64,000 bases of DNA from JAGXQV01 sp964451375 (lineage in GTDB: Bacteria; Pseudomonadota; Gammaproteobacteria; Burkholderiales; Sulfuricellaceae), in contig CAYVIN010000005.1 of NCBI GenBank assembly GCA_964451375.1, positions 1-64,000 on the forward strand, read 5' to 3'. Below, piece by piece: positions 24,690-32,340 of this stretch. The notes below the pieces were generated by a model. The model was not told the origin of the DNA and did no database searches. It worked only from the letters and a program-made list of their open reading frames with translations. The translations under genes were made by a program, and so were the position numbers. Within the stretch, counting starts at the first letter, position 1. Each line of letters opens with the position of its first letter.

Positions 24690-25280
24690 TCAACCCGCGA
24701 TTGTCGGCGTCGTGAGTAATTCGATGTCCTGATAAGCCGACTCCAGCGGGAAAGTCAGGCCCAGGCTGTGTAAGGTGACGGTTTCGCCGGCCAGATAGGG
24801 GCGCAGTATCCACTCGCCGCCGTCGGCGCGCCGGTAACATTCGATGCTCAATTGTTCGGCGTCCACCAGCACGTATTCCTGAAGGCTTTCCAACTGGCGG
24901 TAAGCGGCGAACTTGCGGTCACGGTCATAAAGCGCGGTGGAGGGCGAGAGGATTTCGACGACCACGATGGGGTCATTCTTGATGTACTGGTTTTGCCGGT
25001 CGGCCTCGGAGCAGGTCACCATCACGTCGGGGTAGAAATAGCAATTGGCTGTTTCGACGCGCAGCTTGATGGATTCCATGTAAATATGGCACGGCTTGCC
25101 ACGGAGGTGATTCTTTAATAGCGAGGTGATGTTGAACGCCAATTCATTGTGGATGGAACTTGTTCCAACCATCGCAAACACCTCGCCATCCACATATTCA
25201 TGGCGTTCCTGAGAGGCCATCTCCATTTCCAGATAGGCTTCGGGTGTCACGTAATCTTCCTGGCGTAGCGCATAACCCAT
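24690..25280 (-). CDS. Uma2 family (DUF820) protein, paralogue 2
   Basis: 196 aa, near-duplicate of 24095-24670 with the same start MGYALR.EDYVTPEAYLEMEMASQERHEYVDGEVF and the same catalytic-like block PDVMVTC...VVVEILSPSTALYDRDRKF. It differs around residues 37-77 (MVGTSSIHNELAFNITSLLKNHLRG) and ends with TPTIAG. The 5' leaders of both copies (CAGGAGAAAGTC) are identical, so the duplication included the ribosome site. Both frames are intact. Confidence 0.88.
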   Translation of the reverse strand: MGYALRQEDYVTPEAYLEMEMASQERHEYVDGEVFAMVGTSSIHNELAFNITSLLKNHLRGKPCHIYMESIKLRVETANCYFYPDVMVTCSEADRQNQYIKNDPIVVVEILSPSTALYDRDRKFAAYRQLESLQEYVLVDAEQLSIECYRRADGGEWILRPYLAGETVTLHSLGLTFPLESAYQDIELLTTPTIAG

Positions 25281-25298
25281 GACTTTCTCCTGGCGCGA

Positions 25299-26390
25299 TC
25301 AACCGGCGATTTTCGGCGTGGCGCATACCACGTCGGCGTTCTGCCCACGCTGGCGCAGCGCGTGATCCATCAGCACGATAGCCAGCATGGCCTCGGCGAT
25401 GGGCGTGGCGCGGATGCCCACGCACGGGTCGTGGCGGCCTTCGGTGGAGACTGTGGCGGGGGTGCCCGCCTTGTCGATGGACTGGCGCGGGATGCGGATG
25501 CTCGACGTGGGTTTGATGGCGATATTCACCACGATGTCCTGGCCGCTGGAAATGCCGCCCAATATTCCGCCGGCGTGGTTGGAGAGAAAACCATCCGGGG
25601 TCAACTCATCGCCATGTTCGCTGCCCTTCTGCGCCACGCAGGCGAAACCGTCGCCGATTTCCACGCCCTTCACCGCGTTGATGCCCATCATCGCGTGGGC
25701 GATGTCGGCGTCGAGCCGGTCGTACACCGGTTCGCCCCAGCCCACCGGGACGCCCGAGGCGACGACCGCGATTTTCGCGCCGACCGAGTCGCCGGCATGA
25801 CGCAATTCGTCCATGTAGGCTTCGAGCTGCGGAACGAAACTTTCGTCGGCGACGAAAAAAGCGTTCTGCCCGACTGTTTCCCAGGATTTGAACGGCACCG
25901 CTATCGGCCCGAGTTGCGCCATGTAGCCGCGTATCGTCACGCCGTAACGCGCCGCCAGCCATTTCTTGGCAATCGCCCCCGCCGCCACCCGTACCGCCGT
26001 TTCGCGCGCCGAAGACCGCCCGCCGCCGCGATAGTCGCGGATGCCGTATTTCTGCCAGTAGGTGTAATCGGCGTGACCGGGGCGGAAAGTCTCCGCGATA
26101 CTGCCGTAGTCCTTGCTGCGCTGGTCTTCGTTGCGGATCAGCAGGCCGATGGGCGTGCCGGTGGTTTTGCCCTCGAAAACGCCGGAAAGGATTTCCACCG
26201 TATCCGATTCGCGGCGCTGGGTGACGTGGCGTGAGGTGCCGGGTTTGCGCCGGTCGAGTTCGAACTGGATATCCGCCGCGCACAGGTCGAGACCGGGCGG
26301 GCAGCCGTCCACCACGCAGCCGATGGCCGGGCCGTGGGATTCGCCGAAGGAAGTGACGGAAAAAAGTTTACCGAGGGAATTGCCGGACAT
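25299..26390 (-). CDS. aroC: Chorismate synthase
   Basis: Last step of the shikimate pathway: EPSP to chorismate with reduced FMN. 363 aa from ATG 26390 (MSGNSLGKLFSVTSFGESHG); the extra two residues from TTG 26396 are unlikely. Signatures: GxSHGPAIGCVVDGCPPG, RRKPGTSRHVTQRRESD, PGHADYTYWQKYGIRDYRGGGRSSARET (catalytic His and Arg), GGILGGISSGQDI and RHDPCVGIRATPIAEAM. The gene ends immediately before the Uma2 pair, on the same strand. Confidence 0.96.
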   Translation of the reverse strand: MSGNSLGKLFSVTSFGESHGPAIGCVVDGCPPGLDLCAADIQFELDRRKPGTSRHVTQRRESDTVEILSGVFEGKTTGTPIGLLIRNEDQRSKDYGSIAETFRPGHADYTYWQKYGIRDYRGGGRSSARETAVRVAAGAIAKKWLAARYGVTIRGYMAQLGPIAVPFKSWETVGQNAFFVADESFVPQLEAYMDELRHAGDSVGAKIAVVASGVPVGWGEPVYDRLDADIAHAMMGINAVKGVEIGDGFACVAQKGSEHGDELTPDGFLSNHAGGILGGISSGQDIVVNIAIKPTSSIRIPRQSIDKAGTPATVSTEGRHDPCVGIRATPIAEAMLAIVLMDHALRQRGQNADVVCATPKIAG

Positions 26391-26480
26391 GATCAAAAAG
26401 GAAGGGTAACGGAAGACCCATGCAGTTTAGCATAGCCCCCCCGGCGCGGGCGACCTAGCGGGCCAATGTGGGGCGGGCGG

Positions 26481-26513
26481 AAAAGGTGGGGAGAGCGCGC
26501 TATGCGTCTCCCC
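26481..26513 (-). terminator. Weak terminator after the GH39-like gene
   Basis: On the minus strand GGGGAGA and TCTCCCC pair across a 12-nt loop, followed by ACCTTTTCC. It starts 12 nt past the stop codon. The T-run is short, so efficiency is doubtful. Confidence 0.4.
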
Positions 26514-26524
26514 AGACAGCACTG

Positions 26525-28279
26525 TTACTTCGCCGGCAGCGTATAAACCAGGCGGAATTTTCCGTTGCTGAGCATGTCCGCCTCGCTTTGGCCGTAGCCC
26601 ACGTAAACCTGTGCGCCGGCGAGGGCGCGGGCGTCGGCGGCAGAGAGCAGAACCGCCTCCGTGCCGCCCAGTGTGCCGGTGTACCAGACCGGCAGCGCGC
26701 CGCCGCTCCAGGCTTGCCAATACCCCCGGTTGAGCAGGTAGAACTTGCCGCCCAGCAGCGCGCCGATGTAGATGTTGCCGGTTTTGCCCTGATCGGCGCT
26801 AGCGGGCGTGAGGCGCACCGTGAGGGAGAGGCTGGCGGCGCTGCCCGAGGCGCTCGCGGTCGCCGCAAAGCCGCTGCCGATGGGGGAAAACACCGCGAGC
26901 TGGGCGCTTTCGGCGGGAATCGTCACCTCCCCATACGGCGCGGCGACCTGGGTGACGCCCAGCGCATCGCTGACCGTGTAAAGCGTCACCGCCTGCTTGT
27001 CGAGCGTCGATCCGTCGGGCAGCGTCGCCGTCCAGGTTTTCGCCGCCGTGCCGGTATTGGCGAGCAGCAGCGCGTAGCCGCCCTTGGCGTCGCCCGCGCC
27101 CATCGCGAAAAGGCCGCTGGCGCTGCCGGAGGCGGTGGTGGTGAGGCGTTGGGTATAGGCCGACACGGTTTTCCACAGCTTGAAAGCCAACCCCGGTTTT
27201 TTGAGCGCATAACTGCCGTCGATCAACCCGTAGAAACTCGCCGGCCCGCCGACCGGGTCGCCGACGCGGTAATAAAACGCCTGATCGACGCTGCTTTCCT
27301 GCAAACGTATCCAGCTTGCCGTATCCACCGCCGCACCGCGCCCATTGGCGCGCAACGCCACCGCTTCACCCGGCCCCAGCGACTTGTTTTCCGCGTCGGT
27401 GTTCCACTCCGAAAGATGGCTTTGGACATTGGTCAACCCTTTGGCGTCCAGCGCCGCGCGAATGGTTTGGGCGCAACTCGCAACCTCGTCCGGGTTGCTG
27501 CTGTAGATGTGCCAGGAGAGGAAATCGAGCGGCGTGGTATTGGTTTTGACGTAATCGAGAAACGCCGCCAGCCAGGTTTGCCCGGCGCTGCCCTGACAGG
27601 CCCCCTGAGTGAGGCCGGGGCCGCCAATTTTCAGGGTCGGAAAGGCAGCGCGGAGCGCTTTGGCAGTGAGGTCGTAGAGTTTGAAAAAATCCATCATGGT
27701 GGCCGGTTTGGGCCAGAAAGTCGCGTTGTCCGGCTCGTTGCCGATTTCCACGTAATTGAAGCTGCTCTGGAAACCGCTCCACTGCCCCTCGCGGTAATGG
27801 CGCAGGACTTCCACCGCCGCCGCCGCCCAGTTGGCGCGCTCAGTGTCGCTGGCGGGCGGCTTGACGTTGTTGTAGGAGTCGCCGATGCGGAAATAGGCTT
27901 CATAACCGGCGGACTGGAGCGCGGAAAACACCGTATCGCTCGACCAGGTGAACTTGTCGTCCAGCGACTTGCCCACCGCCGTGGTGAACACGTAGGACGA
28001 TTGCAACTTCGGGTCTTTGGTGAAATCCGGGTAAAGCGTGGGCATATCCAGCGGCCCGTAAAAATCATGGGTGCGGATCAGCCCCAAGCCGAAATCCTGA
28101 TAGGGAGCAAGATCGGGAACCCCGCTTGAAGCGGGCCGCAAAGGCCCGGTGTTCGCGGAAAGCAGGGCGCGCATGTCGGCGGCTTTGGCGCCCAGCGCAA
28201 ACGTCGCGTCAGCCGCCAGGGCCGAGGAAAAATACGCGCCAAGTAAAGCAAAACCAAGGCTGGAAAGGTAACGGTTCAT
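26525..28279 (-). CDS. Secreted GH39-like glycoside hydrolase with a shared C-terminal domain
   Basis: 584 aa. Signal peptide (SSLGFALLGAYFSSALAADA), then a clan-A TIM-barrel: substrate entry IRTHDFYGPLDM, acid/base E182 in YVEIGNEPD, WHIYSS and the nucleophile E291 in HLSEWNTDAENKS, spacing consistent with GH39-type xylosidase/iduronidase folds. Residues ~370-470 form a beta-sandwich, and ~490-582 (GNIYIGALLGGKFYLLN...VYVGYGQSEADMLSNGKFRLVYTL) match the C-terminus of the Asp-box protein at 30028. The substrate is unknown. It stands alone as a transcription unit with weak terminator. A role on extracellular polysaccharide is inference. Confidence 0.82.
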   Translation of the reverse strand: MNRYLSSLGFALLGAYFSSALAADATFALGAKAADMRALLSANTGPLRPASSGVPDLAPYQDFGLGLIRTHDFYGPLDMPTLYPDFTKDPKLQSSYVFTTAVGKSLDDKFTWSSDTVFSALQSAGYEAYFRIGDSYNNVKPPASDTERANWAAAAVEVLRHYREGQWSGFQSSFNYVEIGNEPDNATFWPKPATMMDFFKLYDLTAKALRAAFPTLKIGGPGLTQGACQGSAGQTWLAAFLDYVKTNTTPLDFLSWHIYSSNPDEVASCAQTIRAALDAKGLTNVQSHLSEWNTDAENKSLGPGEAVALRANGRGAAVDTASWIRLQESSVDQAFYYRVGDPVGGPASFYGLIDGSYALKKPGLAFKLWKTVSAYTQRLTTTASGSASGLFAMGAGDAKGGYALLLANTGTAAKTWTATLPDGSTLDKQAVTLYTVSDALGVTQVAAPYGEVTIPAESAQLAVFSPIGSGFAATASASGSAASLSLTVRLTPASADQGKTGNIYIGALLGGKFYLLNRGYWQAWSGGALPVWYTGTLGGTEAVLLSAADARALAGAQVYVGYGQSEADMLSNGKFRLVYTLPAK

Positions 28280-28717
28280 GAAGTTGTCTCCCCGAAAAAA
28301 TGGATGGTTTATCTACGCAGGATTTTAGCGGGATTCGTCAGGGCGGTTAATTCTACTTTGTCAGAATTGACGACCAGGGCCATTAGTACGTTCCTTCCCC
28401 CAACGGGGGAAGGACAGGATGGGGGCGAGCAAATCATCACAACTGCATGATTTTAAATCGCCCCCACCCCAACCCCCATCCACGTTGGGGGAGGGAGCCA
28501 ACCTGCTGTTAGCGTAATCTGACAACGTAGAATTAAGCGCGCGAAAGTTCGGTGGAAATGCAAGGAAAACGCGGAGAAGCCCGCCAACCCGGCAATGTTA
28601 GTGACCAGTAACCCGGAGAGGCAGGTGGGACGGACATGTGCCTGGAGATCAAGCAGGGGCGCGGGTTTCCGGGCAGGGGGCTGACGGACGCTGCGACACA
28701 TCCCCCCGCGCGGCGAC
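28280..28717. other. Intergenic region with MITE-like element A
   Basis: 438 bp between two minus-strand secreted-protein genes. The first ~65 bp is upstream sequence of the GH39-like gene, then comes the MITE (28347-28536), then ~180 bp with no recognisable feature. Confidence 0.5.
28347..28536. mobile_element. MITE-like element A, copy 2 (190 bp, inverted relative to copy 1)
   Basis: Ends TTAATTCTACTTTGTCAG and CTGACAACGTAGAATTAA. The interior carries the same two hairpins as copy 1 (12640-12824) in reverse order (CCCCCAACGGGGG, then CCCCAACC...GTTGGGGG). Its centre differs in length from copy 1. Confidence 0.8.
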
Positions 28718-29590
28718 TCATAAGCGCTTGGCGGCGTCGGCCATGCGCTCATCCAGAATCTCGCGGCGACGTTTTTTCCACACGTCGTCCGCAACGAAAT
28801 CCGCGCCGCTGCCCGAGGTTTCTATCGTGAGTTTAGTGCCGCGTTCGGGAATACTCGCCTCCTCCTCTTTGCCGGCGGGCGCTTTTTGAATCCGGCGCTC
28901 TTGATTCAAAGCGCGCAGCGAAGTTTGGTCACCCTGAGTGCAAAGCAGCGCGTTGCGCGGGCGTTCTCCGCGCATTTCCTCGATGCCGATAGCTTCCAGC
29001 ATGGCGATAGCCTTTTGCGCAGCGGGCAGTTGTCCGATTTTTTCCAGTAGCGACTGGACGTTTTTTTGCGATTCATAACCCGCCATCAGCGCTTCCGCGC
29101 GGGAGCGATCGACACACCGCGCGCTGTCCACGGTGAGCGACAGCCGGGCGTGATACAAAAAAGTCGCCGCCTCGTTCATGTAATCCCCGTCGGGGTCTTT
29201 TATGTGGCTCAAAACGACCGCGTAAGCGTATGAATAACGCCCATCCGCGCCGTCTGCCAGGATTTTCCCGCGCAGCCAAAAGGCGTTCGCAACCAGGTCG
29301 TTGGCGTCGCTTGGGTCGCCCGCCCGGCTCAGCGCAGCGCTCTCGGAAACCTTGAGTTGATCGTCCAGGGTCCGCCAGTACCCGCTCCAATTGGCGTCCG
29401 GCGGCGCAGCGCGCACCGCCGACACCTGCGCCGCCGCTTTTTTCCAATTCGGAATCGAGCGGTTATTCATCACCCCCCGAACCTGCTCCAGCGTCGGCGC
29501 GCCAAGCGACGCCCCGGAAAACGCCAGCCCGCCAAACATCAGCGCGGCAGCGGCAAATTTGAGAAACAGGCGAAAGGTGAGTGGCTTCAT
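28718..29590 (-). CDS. Secreted protein of unknown function (290 aa)
   Basis: Signal peptide KPLTFRLFLKFAAAALMFGGLAFSGASLGA, then a mostly helical, charged mature protein with two cysteines (ARCVDRS, LLCTQGD) and a basic C-terminus (KKRRREILDERMADAAKRL). The middle (SYAYAVVLSHIKDPDGDYMNEAATFLYHARL) suggests a TPR-like repeat fold, but I do not recognise a family. A fragment of a paralogue with the same signal peptide lies at 31937-32098, and the upstream spacer is also duplicated. This copy is the intact one. Confidence 0.75.
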   Translation of the reverse strand: MKPLTFRLFLKFAAAALMFGGLAFSGASLGAPTLEQVRGVMNNRSIPNWKKAAAQVSAVRAAPPDANWSGYWRTLDDQLKVSESAALSRAGDPSDANDLVANAFWLRGKILADGADGRYSYAYAVVLSHIKDPDGDYMNEAATFLYHARLSLTVDSARCVDRSRAEALMAGYESQKNVQSLLEKIGQLPAAQKAIAMLEAIGIEEMRGERPRNALLCTQGDQTSLRALNQERRIQKAPAGKEEEASIPERGTKLTIETSGSGADFVADDVWKKRRREILDERMADAAKRL

Positions 29591-29719
29591 GATTTTGGGT
29601 GAGCGTTTAAAAAGCGAACTTTAAACGAAAATGCGGGAGGTTGGCGGTCTGTCAGGGGAAGCGGGGTAGCCGTAGATGCGCGTGATATTACTCCTGGTGT
29701 CTTGTTCTTTAAGTGTTCT

Positions 29720-29755
29720 AAATCAATCGAGATTGCGCCCCCATTGATCCGCGCA
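29720..29755 (-). pseudogene. Remnant of a radical SAM gene 3' end
   Basis: ATCAATCGAGA and CATTGATC here align with the end of the radical SAM gene (32341-32380: ATCAATCGAGA...ATTGATC), including the stop codon region. The adjoining 65 bp also match between the two places. Only this short tail survives, so the call depends on synteny with the flanking spacer. Confidence 0.6.
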
Positions 29756-29894
29756 AAATAGGTGGTGCGGGGTGACGAATGCGGGGGTTGGCGCGGGGGT
29801 TGGCGCGGGGTGTGACTGCGCGTGAGAATTGGTGAGTGGTTGGAGGAAAATATTTTTGGTCTAATTTAAGATGCCCAGCTTTGGGGGTTGGCTG

Positions 29895-30027
29895 TGGCAC
29901 AGGCAATGATGCTGATCAGAGACTATTGGGTAGTCTCGATGAAACGCGAAAGTCGCTCAAAATGTGACGAGGCAGTGCGGCTGCACCCGTCAGGCATCTC
30001 AATCAACTGATAGATAAGGTGAACGAA
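29895..30027 (+). ncRNA. Structured leader upstream of the Asp-box gene (class unknown)
   Basis: Several stems lie in a row: GAGACTA/TAGTCTC (29919-29937, extended by ATC/GAT), CGCGAAAGTCGC-like (about 29945), and a long TGACG/CGTCA arm (29965-29992) with an inner GCAG/CTGC. Start codon and ribosome site (AAGGTG) follow directly. It does not match the class I or II c-di-GMP aptamers I know. Function not shown. Confidence 0.35.
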
Positions 30028-31440
30028 ATGACATTTAACAAACGGGTTTTTCAGTATGTTTTTCTTATAGCGCTATTTTTGACGTGGAATCTGGGACATG
30101 CAGCAGGTTCTTGGTCGCTTGTCGGCAGCTCCACAAATATGACGATGGTTTCCTCCATCGTGACGACGAAGGATGGGAAGTTTTTTGCGGCCTCGTCCGG
30201 TGGTGTTTTTGCTAGCACTGACAAGGGAGTTACTTGGTCGGCGATGAACAACGGTTTGCCGAAATCGACCAACTATCGATCCCTCAACGTGACGGCGGAC
30301 GATACGCTCTATGCCTCAACCGATGCCGGTCTGTACAAAAGCGTTGACAAGGGAGCCAATTGGGCCTTGGCAGACAATACGTTAAGGTCTCCTCAATCCG
30401 TCATGGAGGCGAGCGACGGCACACTTTACTGCGGCTCCGTGGATGGCGTATACACGAGTTCAGACAAGGGTTCGACCTGGAAGAAAACCTGGTCGAGCAA
30501 CGGCATCTACGCACCCACGGCCTATTCGTTTATTGAAACGACAGATGGGACGGTTTACGCGGGCGTATACATGGGGGATATTATTAAATCGACCGACAAG
30601 GGTGGCACCTGGACTTCGGTAAGCCAGGACTTGTCCAAGGCCGGCGTCAGGGCCGTAATGCCGCTCGTCGTGGCAAAGGACGGTGCATTCTATGCTGGAA
30701 CCGATACCAAGGGCGTATTCAAAAGTACGGATAAGGGCGTGACCTGGAAGGCGATCAACCAGGGACTGGACAGTAAGTATTACAGCTCTAGTGGAATTGT
30801 GGGGTTCGTCATTATGCCCGACGGAACGTTGTTTGCCGGAATGTACGGATATGTGGCCACGAGTGCCGACAACGGCGCGACCTGGACAGATGCAACCAAC
30901 GGGTTGCTATCTCCCAAGGGCGCACAAGGCTTCTGCCTGTCCGCCGACGGCACACTCTATTCGGGGGGGATATCCGGCAAAGTGTATCGCTGGGATGGAA
31001 CGGCGAAAACACCGCACATCGAAACCCTGACCGTCAATGGCACGGGTGGTTTGCCCACCGCCGGCACGATCCCCACTCCCGGCCAGACCAGCAGCGGCCC
31101 GACAAGCATCCCTGCCGCGCCCGGCCAGACTCTGGTGCTCAACATTACCCCGAGCAGCGACGACGATGGCGCGACGGGCCAAATATACGTTGGCGCGTAC
31201 ATCGGGAACGTCACCTACTTTATGGATGCCAACAACAAGCTGATTAAATGGGATCAGGTATCGCAACTGACCCCCTACAAGACCGGGGTATTGAAGGGAA
31301 CCACCAGCGTTAATCTCGGGACGCTGGACTTGACCGGCATATCCGGCTGGCTGGGAATCGGCTATGGCGTAGGAAGTGGGGCCGCTGCGGATGGCGACAT
31401 GCTGAACAATCAGAAATATTCGATCTGGACGATTAAGTAA
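30028..31440 (+). CDS. Secreted Asp-box (BNR-like) beta-propeller protein with shared C-terminal domain
   Basis: 470 aa from ATG 30028 (AAGGTG 7 nt before); a GTG at 30019 lies inside the ribosome site. Signal peptide RVFQYVFLIALFLTWNLGHAAG. Six Asp-boxes follow at roughly regular spacing: STDKGVTW, SVDKGANW, SSDKGSTW, STDKGGTW, STDKGVTW, SADNGATW, each preceded by a TTxDGTxYA strand. This is the pattern of a sialidase/photosystem-stability-factor-like propeller without sialidase catalytic residues. After a Pro/Thr-rich linker, the last ~95 residues (GQIYVGAYIGNVTYFMD...GYGVGSGAAADGDMLNNQKYSIW) match the GH39-like protein's C-terminus. It sits where a radical SAM gene stood in one half of a duplication. 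Ligand unknown. Confidence 0.85.
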   Translation: MTFNKRVFQYVFLIALFLTWNLGHAAGSWSLVGSSTNMTMVSSIVTTKDGKFFAASSGGVFASTDKGVTWSAMNNGLPKSTNYRSLNVTADDTLYASTDAGLYKSVDKGANWALADNTLRSPQSVMEASDGTLYCGSVDGVYTSSDKGSTWKKTWSSNGIYAPTAYSFIETTDGTVYAGVYMGDIIKSTDKGGTWTSVSQDLSKAGVRAVMPLVVAKDGAFYAGTDTKGVFKSTDKGVTWKAINQGLDSKYYSSSGIVGFVIMPDGTLFAGMYGYVATSADNGATWTDATNGLLSPKGAQGFCLSADGTLYSGGISGKVYRWDGTAKTPHIETLTVNGTGGLPTAGTIPTPGQTSSGPTSIPAAPGQTLVLNITPSSDDDGATGQIYVGAYIGNVTYFMDANNKLIKWDQVSQLTPYKTGVLKGTTSVNLGTLDLTGISGWLGIGYGVGSGAAADGDMLNNQKYSIWTIK

Positions 31441-31685
31441 GGCGTTAAGTAAATATAACTCCATAGAGGTGAGCCTGTGGCTTTGCCGGGGGCTCACCAA
31501 GGTTTTTCCTTTACGACGGTCTGCGTGAATTTCTGATCTCTACGAAGTCGTAAATCTCGCGCTTCCCCGCCGCGCCCCTTTCCCAAACCCACCGACAGGC
31601 CTGCCTTACAGGCGATGAATCGCGCTTGCGCTTCATCGCGGAATTCCCCGCCGCAAGCGCGTTTTGCGAGTCTCTGTCTTCTTCA

Positions 31686-31936
31686 ATGCTGAAAACTTCC
31701 ACCCGCTGGCTGTTCCGTGTCGTTATCACCGTTTTGGTGGTGGGATGGCTGTTGTTTGCCGGGGCGGCGATGGGGTTGCGTTATTGGGTGTTGCCGCATA
31801 TCGGCGATTACCGCGAGGCGATTGCGTTGTCGATCAGCAAAAGCGCCGGGCAAAAAGTCACTATCGGGGAGATCGACGCCGGCTGGCATGGCTTGCGGCC
31901 ATATCTGCTGTTGCGCGATTTGACGGTGCATGACCG
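31686..31936 (+). pseudogene. Truncated duplicate of the yhdP 5' end
   Basis: ATG 31686 opens 83 codons identical or nearly so to YhdP (MLKTSTRWLFRVVITVLVV ... LLLRDLTVHD). Identity includes ~120 bp of upstream DNA (31564-31685 vs 34053-34172). It stops at the phrase GACGGTGCATGACCG, then runs into antisense sequence of the secreted-protein paralogue. It cannot encode a working YhdP, though it keeps the membrane anchor and might be translated. Confidence 0.9.
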
Positions 31937-32098
31937 CCCTGCTCAGCGCCGCGCTCTCGGAAACCCTGAGCTGATCGTCCAGCGTCCCCCAATACCCGCG
32001 CCAAGCGACGTCCCGGAAAACGCCAGCCCACCAAGCATCAGCGCGGCGGCGGTAAATTGGAGAAACAGACGACGGGCGAGTGACTTACGGGCTGTCTG
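31937..32098 (-). pseudogene. Remnant of a second copy of the 290-aa secreted protein gene
   Basis: Minus-strand homologue of the first ~90 codons of 28718-29590. The signal peptide (RLFLQFTAAALMLGGLAFSGTSLGA) is clearly preserved, then about 100 bp are missing internally and the sequence resumes up to LSESAAL. The start codon is lost (CGTAAGTCACTC where the intact copy has ATGAAGCCACTC). The 3' two thirds are absent because the duplication junction cuts it. Confidence 0.85.
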
Positions 32099-32112
32099 AA
32101 TGGGGGCTGGGG

Positions 32113-32270
32113 CTACCGTATGCACACATCTTCCAAGACATTGATTTTTAATCCGTTCGTCCTGAGCCTGTCGAAGGATGGACGGATTAAAAATCCAAGT
32201 CAAATCAAGCCATTCATGCTTCGACAAGCTCAGCACGAACGGCTTGATTTGACTTGTGTGCATACGGTAG
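32113..32270. mobile_element. MITE-like element C (158 bp) with a 7-bp target duplication
   Basis: Perfect 15-bp terminal inverted repeats CTACCGTATGCACAC. Inside are nested stems TTTTTAATCCGT/ACGGATTAAAAA and CAAGTCAAATCAAGCC/GGCTTGATTTGACTTG, and the common TTCGACAAGCTCAGCACGAA phrase. It is flanked by GCTGGGG on both sides (32106-32112 and 32274-32280). The duplicated spacer at 29641-29670 lacks the element. Confidence 0.75.
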
Positions 32271-32340
32271 GGTGCTGGGGAGTGGGGTAGATGCAGATGT
32301 GCGTGACCTGCCACCTAATGTCTTGCTTCTTTATGTGTTC

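Larger units (their letters stand above)
29591..30027. other. Interval between the secreted gene and the Asp-box gene
   Basis: 437 bp. Positions ~29655-29720 resemble 32277-32340 (spacer of the duplicated unit), 29720-29755 is a scrap of the radical SAM 3' end, and ~29895-30027 is a structured leader. The remainder (about 29760-29880) contains GTTGGCGCGGGG repeats and nothing else I can name. Confidence 0.6.
31441..32340. other. Scrambled interval holding duplication remnants
   Basis: About 900 bp with no intact gene: yhdP 5' duplicate (31564-31936), decayed secreted-protein gene (31937-32098), MITE-like element C (32113-32270) and duplicated spacer (32277-32340). Only about 120 bp after the Asp-box gene is unassigned. 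Confidence 0.7.

Noticed and set aside
26468..28129. 553-aa plus-strand ORF opposite the GH39-like gene
   Set aside because: Arg-rich low-complexity sequence typical of antisense shadows; the minus frame has signal peptide and catalytic motifs.
29895..30027. c-di-GMP (GEMM-type) riboswitch, suggested by GCACAGGCAA and later GAAACGCGAAAG
   Set aside because: The order and spacing of the conserved GGCAAACC...GAAA...GGGACGCAAAGC blocks are not met; I kept it only as an unclassified leader.
31626..32099. 157-aa ORF joining the yhdP fragment with sequence beyond 31936
   Set aside because: The second half is antisense to a known gene family; it is a junction artefact, so I list the pieces as pseudogenes.
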